Origin: Pseudomonadota bacterium
GTDB lineage: Bacteria > Pseudomonadota > Alphaproteobacteria > Sphingomonadales > Sphingomonadaceae
NCBI GenBank assembly: GCA_023394965.1
Contig: JAEWZX010000007.1
Coordinates: forward strand, 62,001 to 126,000
Reading direction: 5' to 3'
DNA length: 64,000 nucleotides
Part shown: piece after piece, positions 25,635-34,342 of the stretch
Numbering within the stretch: position 1 is the stretch's first letter
How the letters are laid out: each line of letters starts with the position of its first letter
Program-made: the position numbers and the translations under genes
The notes under the pieces: model-generated
What the model saw: only the letters and a program-made list of their open reading frames with translations
What the model was told of the DNA's origin: nothing
The model's database searches: none

Positions 25635-26852
25635 TCAGATGGCCGTGGAAGAAGCGCTTCCTAGCAGTTCTTGGTAAACACCGAGATAACGGTCAATGTT
25701 CCTCGCCCAGTCGTGCTTTGCAGCAACATGCCGGCGACCGGCCTCGCGCATGGCAGGCCAGCGATCCTTCGCATGGATGAAATCAGCCAAGTCTGCCGCA
25801 AGCGCCTGCGGATCGTCGGGCGGGAAAAGCAGGCCTGTCAGCCCGTCCTTGATCAGTTCCCGATGCCCCCCGACGTCGCTCGCCGCGACGATTCGCTGCT
25901 GGGCCATTGCCTCCAGCGGTTTGAGCGGGGTGACCAGATCGGTCAGACGGGACTTCTTGCGGGGATAGGCGAGCACATCGACGAGCGAATAGTACCGTTC
26001 GACCTGATCGTGAGGTACCCTGCCGGTGAACACGATCGCGGCGCTACTGCTCGACGCGGCGGCCTGGGCCCGCAGTGCAGCATCCATCGGCCCGCCACCA
26101 ACAAGCAGCAATTGCGCCCCGGGATGCCGTTTACACAGCGCGGGCATGGCGGCGATGAGGTCGTCCAGCCCTTCGTAATCATAGAAGCTGCCGATAAAGC
26201 CGATCACCGGCCCTTTACCGATCCCGATTTCCGCAGCCAGCGAATCGTCCCGCGCAGGAGGCTCGCCAAACAGCGAAAGGTCGACCCCGTTGGGCGAAAT
26301 GCGGATCTTTCTGCCATTGTGGCCGCGGGAAATCAGATCGTTCCGCAAGCCGGCGCAAATGGTGAAGACCGCATCTGCCCCCGCGACCACCCGACTTTCG
26401 AGTGCGCGCGTAAGGCGATATTTTATCGACCCTTCTGTGCCCGTCCCGTTGCCGACAGCCGCGTCTTCCCAGAACGCGCGTATCTCGTAGACGAAGGGAA
26501 GGCCCAGGTTTCGCGCGGCGCGCAGCCCGGCCATGCCGCACAGGGCGGGAGAATGGGCATGGAGGATATCTGGCTTCCAATCCCCCGCCAACCGCTCGAT
26601 TCCGGTTCGCAGGGCTTCGATCTCGCGCCATTCGCTAACGCCGGACAGTCCGTTGAATTCACCCGGGACGCGGTGGAACGTCAGCCCATCGACAGTTTCA
26701 ACAGGCGGGCCTTTGACGTTATGGCGGGCGCCTGTAACGCCAGCCACCTCTATTCCGGCGCCCTGCAGGCTTTTGAGTATAGCGCGAGTGCGGAAGGAAT
26801 AGCCGCTATGCAGGGGCAGGGAATGGTCGAGTATGTGAAGAACGCGGGTCAT
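25635..26852 (-). CDS. Exosortase-A-associated glycosyltransferase (GT4)
   Basis: A 405-residue GT-B glycosyltransferase. N-terminal VLHILDHSLPLHSGYSFRTRAIL is distinctive of the family found beside exosortase-A/PEP-CTERM loci. Further motifs are DILHAHSPALCGMAGL, IRISPNGVDLSLF, VIGFIGSFYDYEGLDDLI and the donor-site EXE-like TPLKPLEAMAQQRIVAASDVGG. It probably adds a sugar during assembly of the polysaccharide exported with that system. It is divergent from the O-ligase pair across 80 bp. No exosortase gene is in the window. Confidence 0.85.
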   Translation of the reverse strand: MTRVLHILDHSLPLHSGYSFRTRAILKSLQGAGIEVAGVTGARHNVKGPPVETVDGLTFHRVPGEFNGLSGVSEWREIEALRTGIERLAGDWKPDILHAHSPALCGMAGLRAARNLGLPFVYEIRAFWEDAAVGNGTGTEGSIKYRLTRALESRVVAGADAVFTICAGLRNDLISRGHNGRKIRISPNGVDLSLFGEPPARDDSLAAEIGIGKGPVIGFIGSFYDYEGLDDLIAAMPALCKRHPGAQLLLVGGGPMDAALRAQAAASSSSAAIVFTGRVPHDQVERYYSLVDVLAYPRKKSRLTDLVTPLKPLEAMAQQRIVAASDVGGHRELIKDGLTGLLFPPDDPQALAADLADFIHAKDRWPAMREAGRRHVAAKHDWARNIDRYLGVYQELLGSASSTAI

Positions 26853-26932
26853 AAGTACTGCCCCTGTGACACATTACGCTTAACGGCCCGTCAACTGGAT
26901 TGCATTAGGGGTGGCACCGGAAAGCACATCAC

Positions 26933-27118
26933 GTGATCGACTATTTCGCCCTTGCCCTTACTCACGCCCTGCTGGCGGTAGCGCTGCTGCGCATTCTCAC
27001 GCGTGACGAACTCGACCACGAAGATCCGCTGGCCGACATCAGCGCCGACGTGGACGGCCGGGAAGGAAAAGACAGTTCTCGCAGTGGTCGTCGGCGCAAA
27101 AGGTCCCGCCATGCTTGA
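26933..27118 (+). CDS. Small membrane protein upstream of exosortase-linked O-ligase
   Basis: A 61-residue frame starting GTG, with GGAAAG about 10 nt upstream. It has one hydrophobic helix (DYFALALTHALLAVALLRIL), an acidic stretch (DELDHEDPLADISADVD) and a basic C-terminus (SGRRRKRSRHA). It overlaps the O-ligase start by 8 bp, suggesting coupled translation. The coherent TM/acidic/basic layout argues that it is real, but I recognise no family. Confidence 0.5.
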   Translation: MIDYFALALTHALLAVALLRILTRDELDHEDPLADISADVDGREGKDSSRSGRRRKRSRHA

Positions 27119-28493
27119 CCTCGCCTTGTTTCTGACTGTCATGGGCATGTTCCTGCTCGGCCTGAAACGCCCTTTCATTTGGGTTCTGGCCTATCTCTAC
27201 ATCGATATTCTCATGCCACAAAAGATCGGCTGGACACTGACGCCGATGCTTCCGATCTCGCTTATCGCATTTCTGCTGGCTTTCGCCGGGTGGGTGTTCG
27301 GCGATCCCAAGGGCGACACGAAGTTCACTTTACGGCAGGGCATTCTGTGCGTCCTGATGGGATATTGCTTCATCACTCTGCAATGGGCGGATTTCCCCGT
27401 GGGTGCCGCCGAAAAGTGGAGCTGGGTCTGGAAAGCGCTCGTCTTCGCGATCTTTTTGCCGGTCACTCTGATAACACGCCTGAGGATAGAAGCCGCCGCA
27501 TTGGTGATGGTGCTCACCGCCGCCGCCATCATCATCTCTGCGGGCATGAAAACTGCGCTGGGCGGGGGGGGATACGAGAACCTCTATTTGTTCGTAAACG
27601 ACAACTCGAACATCTATGAAAGCTCGACCTTGGCGACGGTCGCGATCGCTCTGATCCCGATTATTCTCTGGTTTACCAAATATGGCACTATTTTTCCTCC
27701 GGACTGGAAGGTGAAAACCTTTGCCGGATTGCTCATCTTTGCCTGTCTGTTGATCCCGGTTGGCACAGAGGCGCGGACTGGCTTGCTGTGCATCGCCGTG
27801 CTGGGCATTCTGATGCTGCGCGATGTCAAAAACCGCCTGATGTACCTGATGGCAGCTGGTGCCGCCGCACTCATGGCTCTGCCGTTTCTGCCCGCCACAT
27901 ATTACGAGCGGATGGCGACGCTAGGGTCGGTTGAGTCAGACGAATCGGCTTCAACCCGGATGCAGGTCTGGAAGTGGACGCTGGACTATGCAGCTGAAAA
28001 TCCGCTTGGCGGGGGATTCGGCGCCTATCGATCGAACAGCTTCACTTATCGCATGCCCGTAACACGTGAAGAAGGAGGGGCTCTGGTCACGCGGATCGAA
28101 GAGGTGACGGATTCGGGGCGGGCCTACCATTCCTCTTTTTTCGAAATGCTTGGCGAGCAGGGCTGGCCTGGCCTGTTCCTTTGGCTGAGCCTGCATATTC
28201 TGGGCCTGATGCAAATGGAGAAAATTCGCAGGAAATGGCGTGATCGCGAAAATTCCGCGGAGCAGTGGCAGGGTCCCTTGGCGAGCGCGTTACAGTTTTC
28301 GAACATAATCTATCTGGTTGGGGCAACTTTTCAGGGCATTGCCTATCAGCCGGTATTTTTGATGCTGATCGGCTTGCAGATCGCGTTGTGGACCTATTGC
28401 CGCAAGCGCGATTCGGCCAAGGAGGAGGCCGAGCGCAAGGCCCGGCGCAAGGCGCGCCGCGCAGCAGCTTCGGCCAAGCCCGCCATGCCGTAA
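27111..28493 (+). CDS. Exosortase-A-associated O-glycosylation ligase (Wzy/WaaL-like)
   Basis: A 460-residue polytopic protein with about ten transmembrane helices and the Wzy_C region GTEARTGLLCIAVLGILML, followed by a large periplasmic loop (PLGGGFGAYRSNSF, then RAYHSSFFEMLGEQGWPGLF). The N-terminus LKRPFIWVLAYLYIDILMPQ and the His of AYHSSFFE are typical of the putative O-ligase linked to exosortase A. It probably ligates or polymerises glycan in the periplasm. The ATG at 27111 has AAAGG 8 nt upstream. The C-terminus is a highly basic cytoplasmic tail. Confidence 0.82.
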   Translation: MLDLALFLTVMGMFLLGLKRPFIWVLAYLYIDILMPQKIGWTLTPMLPISLIAFLLAFAGWVFGDPKGDTKFTLRQGILCVLMGYCFITLQWADFPVGAAEKWSWVWKALVFAIFLPVTLITRLRIEAAALVMVLTAAAIIISAGMKTALGGGGYENLYLFVNDNSNIYESSTLATVAIALIPIILWFTKYGTIFPPDWKVKTFAGLLIFACLLIPVGTEARTGLLCIAVLGILMLRDVKNRLMYLMAAGAAALMALPFLPATYYERMATLGSVESDESASTRMQVWKWTLDYAAENPLGGGFGAYRSNSFTYRMPVTREEGGALVTRIEEVTDSGRAYHSSFFEMLGEQGWPGLFLWLSLHILGLMQMEKIRRKWRDRENSAEQWQGPLASALQFSNIIYLVGATFQGIAYQPVFLMLIGLQIALWTYCRKRDSAKEEAERKARRKARRAAASAKPAMP

Positions 28494-28522
28494 CGGCACA
28501 CTTCGAGCGGTTGCGCGCCCCC

Positions 28523-28574
28523 TTTCCATGCGCCATGAGTCGCGCCGTGCCGTGTGTTCGAAAGGCGCATGAAA
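28523..28574. repeat. 11-bp inverted repeat before maoC-like gene
   Basis: TTTC(C)ATGCGCC (28523-28534) and GGCGCATGAAA (28564-28574) are reverse complements apart from one extra C, around a 29-nt spacer. The repeat lies in the 111-bp gap between the O-ligase and the MaoC gene, where an operator or leader hairpin would sit. Confidence 0.5.
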
Positions 28575-28604
28575 CAGTAAGTTTTGCTTAGAGGAGAGGC
28601 GAGT

Positions 28605-29054
28605 ATGAGCCCGCAGGAACTGGCAGAAAAGGTCGGACAGCAGATCGGCACCAGCGAATGGGTCGAGATGAGCCAGGAACGGATCAACCAGTTTGCCGAA
28701 GCCACCGGCGATCACCAGTTCATCCATATCGATGAGGAAAAAGCCAAGATGACGCCCTTTGGCGGCACCATTGCGCACGGCTTTCTGACCTTGTCGATGA
28801 TTCCCTATCTCGGTGCTAAATCGGACATGCCCAAGGTCGATGGCGTCAAAATGGGCGTGAATTACGGCGGCAACAAAACGCGGTTTATCTCGCCCGTACG
28901 CAGCGGAAAGCGCATCCGCGGCCATTGGAAGCTGGTCGAAATGACCGAGAAGCGTCCCGGACAGTGGCAGCAGACCTGCGAGATTACGATGGAGATCGAA
29001 GGTGAAGAAAAGCCAGCTTTGATCTGCGAATGGATCACCCAGATTTTCGTCTGA
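28605..29054 (+). CDS. MaoC-family (R)-specific enoyl-CoA hydratase-like protein
   Basis: A 149-residue hot-dog-fold protein with the hydratase signature FAEATGDHQFIHIDEEKA and GGTIAHGFLTLSM, which carries the catalytic Asp and His. Relatives (PhaJ) hydrate enoyl-CoA to (R)-3-hydroxyacyl-CoA, which can feed PHA synthesis. A thiolase starts 53 bp downstream and phaZ lies 2 kb away, so a role in PHA or fatty-acid turnover is plausible. GAGGAGAGGCG before the ATG at 28605 fixes the start. Confidence 0.82.
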   Translation: MSPQELAEKVGQQIGTSEWVEMSQERINQFAEATGDHQFIHIDEEKAKMTPFGGTIAHGFLTLSMIPYLGAKSDMPKVDGVKMGVNYGGNKTRFISPVRSGKRIRGHWKLVEMTEKRPGQWQQTCEITMEIEGEEKPALICEWITQIFV

Positions 29055-29107
29055 TTTCCCTCCTCCCCGACGAGGATCAGATATTTTAGCAAACCGAGGA
29101 AATACTC

Positions 29108-30286
29108 ATGCGTGACGCAGTCATCGTTTCCACCGCCCGCACCGCTATCGGTCGCGCCTATAAAGGCGGATTTAACGACACCAAAGGGCCGACGCTTGGT
29201 TCCTATTCGCTGAAGCCCGCGATCGAGCGTGCTGGCATAGAACCTGGCGAGATCGACGATGTGTTGTGGGGCAGTGCGCTTCAGCAGGGCACGCAGGCAG
29301 GCAATCTCGCTCGGCAGGTCGCACTGCGCGCAGGCTGCCCGATCGGGACCAGCGGGATGACAATGGATCGCCAGTGCTCAAGCGGCCTGATGAGCATCGC
29401 TACGGCGGCCAAGCAGATCATCACCGATCGCATGGATGTGGTAGCCGCAGGTGGCCAGGAATCGATCAGTCTCGTGCAGACCAAGGAAATGCGCGTGATG
29501 CCCGATCCGGAACTGATCAATATGCACGGCGCAATCTATATGCCGATGCTGCAGACAGCGGAAACGGTCGCTCAGCGTTACGGTATCAGCCGCGAAGCGC
29601 AGGATGAGTACGCGCTGTCGAGCCAGCAGCGTACGGCGGCAGCGCAGGAAGCGGGCCTGTTCGACGACGAGATCGTCCCTGTTACCACCACCCACAAGGT
29701 GCAGGACAAGGAAACAGGCGAGATCTCGGACGTAGAGATCACCATTGCCAAGGACGAGGGCAATCGCCCGCAGACTACGCTCGAAGGGCTTTCCTCGCTC
29801 AACCCTGTCATGGGGCCGAGCACCACGATCACCGCCGGTAACGCCTCGCAGTTGTCGGATGGTTCATCGGCCAGCGTGCTGATGGAAGCGAAGGTCGCCG
29901 AGAAGAAGGGCCTTGCTCCGCTTGGCCGCTATGTCGGCATGGCCGTTGCGGGCACCGAACCGGACGAAATGGGCATTGGTCCCGTGTTCGCGATTCCCAA
30001 GCTGCTTGAACGCTTCGACCTCAAGGTCGACGATATCGGCATCTGGGAACTGAACGAAGCCTTTGCCGTGCAGGTGCTGTACTGCCGCGACAAGCTGGGC
30101 ATTCCGAACGAACTGCTCAACGTCAACGGCGGTTCGATCTCGATCGGCCACCCCTACGGTATGACAGGCGCGCGTTGCACGGGCCATGTGTTACTCGAAG
30201 GCAAGCGCCGCGGAGCCAAATATGGCGTCGTGACCATGTGTGTCGGCGGCGGCATGGGTGCTGCCGGGCTGTTCGAGATTTTCTGA
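29108..30286 (+). CDS. Acetyl-CoA acyltransferase (thiolase)
   Basis: A 392-residue thiolase. The acylated nucleophile is the Cys of MDRQCSSGLMSI (about Cys 91), the catalytic His is in ISIGHPYGMTGAR, and the second Cys is in VTMCVGGGMGAAG. It either cleaves 3-ketoacyl-CoA or condenses two acetyl-CoA. Placement after a MaoC hydratase and near phaZ does not decide between degradation and biosynthesis. It is followed by a hairpin with a T-rich tail. Confidence 0.92.
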   Translation: MRDAVIVSTARTAIGRAYKGGFNDTKGPTLGSYSLKPAIERAGIEPGEIDDVLWGSALQQGTQAGNLARQVALRAGCPIGTSGMTMDRQCSSGLMSIATAAKQIITDRMDVVAAGGQESISLVQTKEMRVMPDPELINMHGAIYMPMLQTAETVAQRYGISREAQDEYALSSQQRTAAAQEAGLFDDEIVPVTTTHKVQDKETGEISDVEITIAKDEGNRPQTTLEGLSSLNPVMGPSTTITAGNASQLSDGSSASVLMEAKVAEKKGLAPLGRYVGMAVAGTEPDEMGIGPVFAIPKLLERFDLKVDDIGIWELNEAFAVQVLYCRDKLGIPNELLNVNGGSISIGHPYGMTGARCTGHVLLEGKRRGAKYGVVTMCVGGGMGAAGLFEIF

Positions 30287-30333
30287 CCGATCCTCTGGCA
30301 AGCAACAAGCTTGCCTCATTTATGAATTGAGCG

Positions 30334-30370
30334 CATCCTCCGGCCTTGCGGTCGGAGGATGTTCGCTTTT
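30334..30370 (+). terminator. Hairpin after thiolase, enclosing the next gene's SD-like sequence
   Basis: CATCCTCCG (30334-30342) pairs perfectly with CGGAGGATG (30353-30361) around a 10-nt loop, followed by TTCGCTTTT. It is a credible intrinsic terminator for the thiolase gene. The right arm contains GGAGG, the only strong SD-like sequence ahead of the DUF4126 gene. Confidence 0.6.
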
Positions 30371-30377
30371 GGGCGCC

Positions 30378-30968
30378 ATGGAAATTATCGGGATAGCAGG
30401 AAGCGTCAGCCTGCTGGCAGGATGGCGGCTCTATCTGTGCATCTTTGCCACAGGCGTGGCGATGCGAATGAATGCGCTACCTCTGCCGGACCACCTTGCC
30501 AGCCTCGATGTTTTCGCAAATCCGTGGGTCATGGGTATCGCTGCGTTGGCGGCGCTTGCCGAATTCTTTGCGGACAAGGTGATGTGGCTCGATTCGATCT
30601 GGGACGCCGTTCACACATTCGTCCGCCCCATCGGTGGGGCGCTACTCACGCTGGCAATCATTGATCCGCAGGATCCGGCCACTCAGATCATCGCCTTCCT
30701 GCTCGGCGGTGGCGCGAGCCTAGCAGCGCACGCGGGCAAAGCGGGTGTGCGCGGGGTGGTCAATGCCAGTCCCGAGCCGGTCAGCAATGTCGCCATATCG
30801 AGTGCCGAGGATGTGGCGACGATCGGCCTGCTCTATTTCATTTACGAATATCCGTTGGTCGCTGGAGCGATTGCCCTGGTATTGCTGGGGCTCACCATCG
30901 CATTGCTGGTGCTTGCGAGGCGCGCTGTCGGCAGGCTGCTGGCGGGGCGCAGGCCGCCGCCAGCCTGA
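30378..30968 (+). CDS. DUF4126 domain membrane protein
   Basis: A 196-residue protein with five or six hydrophobic segments and the DUF4126 pattern: GIAGSVSLLAGWRLYLCIFATGVAMR near the N-terminus, then VMGIAALAALAEFFADKVMWLDSIWDAVHTFVRP split by short loops, and a Gly-rich GGGASLAAHAGKAGVRGVVNASPEP. The function is unknown. The ATG at 30378 lacks a nearby SD; an in-frame TTG at 30369 lies 10 nt after GGAGG and is an alternative start. It is convergent with phaZ (7 bp between stops). Confidence 0.75.
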   Translation: MEIIGIAGSVSLLAGWRLYLCIFATGVAMRMNALPLPDHLASLDVFANPWVMGIAALAALAEFFADKVMWLDSIWDAVHTFVRPIGGALLTLAIIDPQDPATQIIAFLLGGGASLAAHAGKAGVRGVVNASPEPVSNVAISSAEDVATIGLLYFIYEYPLVAGAIALVLLGLTIALLVLARRAVGRLLAGRRPPPA

Positions 30969-30974
30969 CAACCC

Positions 30975-32228
30975 TCAACTGTGGGTAGAGATGAATTCTT
31001 CAACCACAGGGGCAATCTTTCCACGCCATCTGCTGCCGTTGAATATGCCGTAATGCCCCGCGCTTTCGGCCATGTAGTAGCGCTTCTTTTTTTCCGAGAG
31101 GCGGGGAGTGAGGTCCAGCGCGGCCTTAGTCTGGCCAAGGCCCGAGATATCGTCGCGTTCGCCTTCGATCGCCAGCAGCGCAGTCTCGGTGATATCACCC
31201 AGATCGACCAGCTTACCGCGATGTACGAAAGTTCCGTTCGGCAGCGAATGGGTCTGGAAGACTTCTTCGACAGTCTGGAGGTAGAATTCTGCGGTCATGT
31301 CGCACACACTGCGATACTCGTCGTAGAAATCCTTGGTCGCCTGCGCACTTTCTTCATCGCCCACGGTGAGGTGTTTGAACATCTCGTAGTGGCTCATCAT
31401 GTGATTGCCGAGGTTCATGCTCATAAAACCGGCAAGTTGCATGAAGCCGGGATAGACCCTCCGTCCGGCGCCGCGATACTGCATCGGCACGGTGGCAATG
31501 ACATTATGGCGGAACCACTCGATCGGGCGCTCCATGGCCAGATCGTTCACACTGGTCGGCGAACAGCGCGTGTCGATCGGGCCCCCCATCATGGTCAGCG
31601 TTCTGGGGGTGCAGGGATGTTTATCGCGATTCATGATTGCCGTCGCCGCGAACACTGGGACTGACGGCTGACACACTGCCATCACATTGGCGCCGCCACC
31701 GTTTGCATCGGGGCCGATATGCTCAAGATAGCCGATCACATAATCTATGTAATCGTCGAGATCGAATTCGCCTTCATGGAGGGGGACCGTCTTGGCATCG
31801 GCCCAGTCGGTCACGAAAACGCGGCAGCTTTGCAGCATCCGTTCAACCGTGCCCCGTAAAAGCGTGGCATAATGCCCGCTCATCGGTGCGACCACCAGCA
31901 GGCACGGCGCATCTTCCGGCAGATTTTCGCGATAGAACTCTTTCAGGTCGCCGAACGGTTTGTTGACCACCGTAGCTTCGACCACCGGTTCGAGCTTGCC
32001 GTCTATTTCGATAGCTTCAATGTTCCAGGCGGGCTTGCCATAGGTGGCTGTCGCATGCGCGAAGACTTCCAGTGCGCTGGCGGCGATAGGACCGATGTTC
32101 AGGTAACCCATCGGGCCGACATAGTTCAGTGGATTTGCTGGGTTGTTCAGCATTTCCACCCCGATAGAGGCGAAGGTGCTGGCGGAGTTGAGCCAGCTGC
32201 GCTGGAGTTCATAGGCGTGATATAGCAA
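30975..32228 (-). CDS. phaZ: Intracellular polyhydroxyalkanoate depolymerase
   Basis: A 417-residue PHB depolymerase that mobilises intracellular granules. The family start MLYHAYELQRSW is preserved, initiated by TTG at 32228 with AGGGGA about 6-8 nt upstream; a longer frame from 32330 does not fit the family. The lipase-box-like Cys lies in MAVCQPSVPVFAAT, as in type I intracellular PhaZ. FVTDWADAKTVPLHEGEFDLDDYIDYV and GPANPLNYVGPMGYL-type motifs are conserved. An operator-like TGC-N3-GCA palindrome lies 80 bp upstream of its start. Confidence 0.92.
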   Translation of the reverse strand: MLYHAYELQRSWLNSASTFASIGVEMLNNPANPLNYVGPMGYLNIGPIAASALEVFAHATATYGKPAWNIEAIEIDGKLEPVVEATVVNKPFGDLKEFYRENLPEDAPCLLVVAPMSGHYATLLRGTVERMLQSCRVFVTDWADAKTVPLHEGEFDLDDYIDYVIGYLEHIGPDANGGGANVMAVCQPSVPVFAATAIMNRDKHPCTPRTLTMMGGPIDTRCSPTSVNDLAMERPIEWFRHNVIATVPMQYRGAGRRVYPGFMQLAGFMSMNLGNHMMSHYEMFKHLTVGDEESAQATKDFYDEYRSVCDMTAEFYLQTVEEVFQTHSLPNGTFVHRGKLVDLGDITETALLAIEGERDDISGLGQTKAALDLTPRLSEKKKRYYMAESAGHYGIFNGSRWRGKIAPVVEEFISTHS

Positions 32229-32307
32229 TGCGTATCCCCTGCTGACCCGGCCTCTTGTTTTATCGTGTCCCGGGCGAAAGACGTTCATCCTGCCTCTCCA
32301 CCACCTT

Positions 32308-32322
32308 TTGTGCAATGCACAA
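32308..32322. promoter_or_regulatory. PhaR-like operator, TTGTGCAATGCACAA
   Basis: A perfect 7-1-7 palindrome containing TGC-N3-GCA, the core recognised by PhaR/PhbF repressors of PHA genes in several proteobacteria. It sits in the 163-bp divergent region between phaZ and the ABC exporter, 80 bp upstream of the phaZ start. Assignment to PhaR is an inference. Confidence 0.5.
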
Positions 32323-32391
32323 ATTGCCAAATTGTGCCTTCGCGCATGCAGCAGTGTGGATTTTCGGCGTCGTCCAATCTAACTGGACGCC

Positions 32392-34221
32392 ATGTCAGCC
32401 AAGGATGATATGGAAGCCCAGGGGCGCGGACGACTTGCGCGGAGGCGGGCGAAGAAGGACCTGCCCCGAGAGCGGTCTCTGCGCCCGCTCAGGATGGTCT
32501 ACCGAGCGGGAGGCAACTATCCGCTGCATGTCGTGCTTGCACTGGTTGCGCTGTGCATCACGGCCGCTGCCACGCTGGCCATTCCGGCCGGCTTCAAGCT
32601 GGTAATCGATCGCGGCTTTGCCGATGGGGCGGATCCCGCCAACATGGCCCGCTGGTTCGAATATCTTCTGATGATCGTCGGCGTGCTGGCGTTGGGCACA
32701 GCCATGCGGTTCTATTTCGTGAGTTGGCTGGGCGAACGGGTCGTCGCCGATATACGCTTACGGGTTCAGGAAAATCTGCTGCGTCTTGCACCAGGTTTCT
32801 ATGAAGAAAACAGTCCCAAAGAAATTTCCAGCCGCATGACCAGCGATACGGCGCTGATCGAGCAGGTGGTCGGCACCACGGTTTCGGTTGCCTTGCGTAA
32901 CCTGCTGATGGCGATCGGGGGTACGGCTTATCTCTTCTGGCTGGTACCTGGTCTGACCATGGGGCTGCTGCTGATCATCCCTGCCATTATCATACCGATT
33001 ACGCTGTTCGGGCGCAGATTGCGCAAGGTGTCGCGCACCAGCCAGGACCGCGTGGCCGATATTGGGGCTATGGTCACTGAAGTGCTTTCGGCGATGAAGA
33101 TCGTGCAGGGCTTCAATCAGGAGGACCGCGAACATGGTCGTTTTCGCGAAGCGGTCGAGCGGACGTTTGCGGTCGCCAAGCGACGGATCATTATTCGCGC
33201 GGCGATGACCGCAGTGGTCATCTTGTTGGTCTTCGGCGGAATCACCATGCTGGTCTGGCGCGGCGCGCAGGCGGTGAGCGAAGGTACGATTTCGGGCGGC
33301 ACGATCGCCGCTTTCGTGCTGACAGCAGGCTTGGTGGCGGGGGCCATCGGCGCCCTTACCGAGGTTTACGGCGATCTGCTGCGGGGGGCGGGTGCGGCAA
33401 GCCGCCTGTCCGAATTGCTGGATGAAAAGCCGGCGATAACGGCTCCGGCCCGACCTCAGGAACTGCCTTCTCCACCGCGAGGCAGCCTGTCGTTCCGCAA
33501 CGTCACCTTCCGTTATCCGACACGACTGGAAGCACCGGCGATCACAGATTTCAGCCTCGAGGTCGAACCGGGCGAAACAGTCGCCATTGTCGGGCCGTCG
33601 GGGGCGGGTAAATCGACCATCTTCCAACTGGCTGAGCGCTTCTACGACCCACAGGCTGGGTCTATCCGCCTTGACGGAATTCCGCTGACCGGGGCCGATC
33701 CCGCCGAAGTGCGTCGACGGATCGCCTATGTTCCACAGGAGGGAGTTCTTTTCAGCGCCAATGCGCGGGACAATCTGCGCTATGGCAATTGGAACGCCAG
33801 TGAAGAGGATGTCTGGGCTGCGGCGCGGGCCGCCAATGCAGCTGGCTTCCTCGAAAAACTGCCTCAGGGCCTCGATACTTATCTGGGCGAAAGCGGCACC
33901 CAGCTTTCCGGTGGCCAACGCCAGCGCATCGCCATAGCCCGCGCGTTGCTGCGCGATGCGCCTATCCTTCTGCTGGACGAAGCCACCAGCGCACTCGACG
34001 CAGAAAGCGAACGGCTTGTGCAGGACGCGTTGGAGCACCTGATGGAAGATCGCACCACGCTGGTCATTGCCCACCGCCTGTCTACCATTCGCGCCGCCGA
34101 CCGGATCGTGGTGATGGAGGATGGGCGGATCGTGGAACAGGGGACACATCAGCAATTGTCAGTGGATGGCGGCCTCTATGCCCGGCTCGCTTCGCTGCAA
34201 TTCGGCCTTGAAAACGCCTGA
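32392..34221 (+). CDS. ABC exporter, fused transmembrane and ATPase domains
   Basis: A 609-residue ABCB/MsbA-like half-transporter. Six transmembrane helices (about 45-320) precede an ATPase domain with Walker A (IVGPSGAGKSTIFQL), Q-loop (YVPQEGVLF), signature (TQLSGGQRQRIAIARAL), Walker B (ILLLDEATSALD) and H-loop (VIAHRLSTI). It probably works as a homodimer exporting a lipid, peptide or drug; the substrate is not readable. It is divergent from phaZ across 163 bp. Confidence 0.9.
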   Translation: MSAKDDMEAQGRGRLARRRAKKDLPRERSLRPLRMVYRAGGNYPLHVVLALVALCITAAATLAIPAGFKLVIDRGFADGADPANMARWFEYLLMIVGVLALGTAMRFYFVSWLGERVVADIRLRVQENLLRLAPGFYEENSPKEISSRMTSDTALIEQVVGTTVSVALRNLLMAIGGTAYLFWLVPGLTMGLLLIIPAIIIPITLFGRRLRKVSRTSQDRVADIGAMVTEVLSAMKIVQGFNQEDREHGRFREAVERTFAVAKRRIIIRAAMTAVVILLVFGGITMLVWRGAQAVSEGTISGGTIAAFVLTAGLVAGAIGALTEVYGDLLRGAGAASRLSELLDEKPAITAPARPQELPSPPRGSLSFRNVTFRYPTRLEAPAITDFSLEVEPGETVAIVGPSGAGKSTIFQLAERFYDPQAGSIRLDGIPLTGADPAEVRRRIAYVPQEGVLFSANARDNLRYGNWNASEEDVWAAARAANAAGFLEKLPQGLDTYLGESGTQLSGGQRQRIAIARALLRDAPILLLDEATSALDAESERLVQDALEHLMEDRTTLVIAHRLSTIRAADRIVVMEDGRIVEQGTHQQLSVDGGLYARLASLQFGLENA

Positions 34222-34342
34222 TCCTTCTGCGGACGACCTGTATGTTCCGATGAACCGCTTCGCCGGTAAGGCCAACCATGGTAGATCGTGGGGCCTGAGG
34301 CCCGTGCGGGCCGGTTGCATTGAATTTCGGGAGACCACATAA

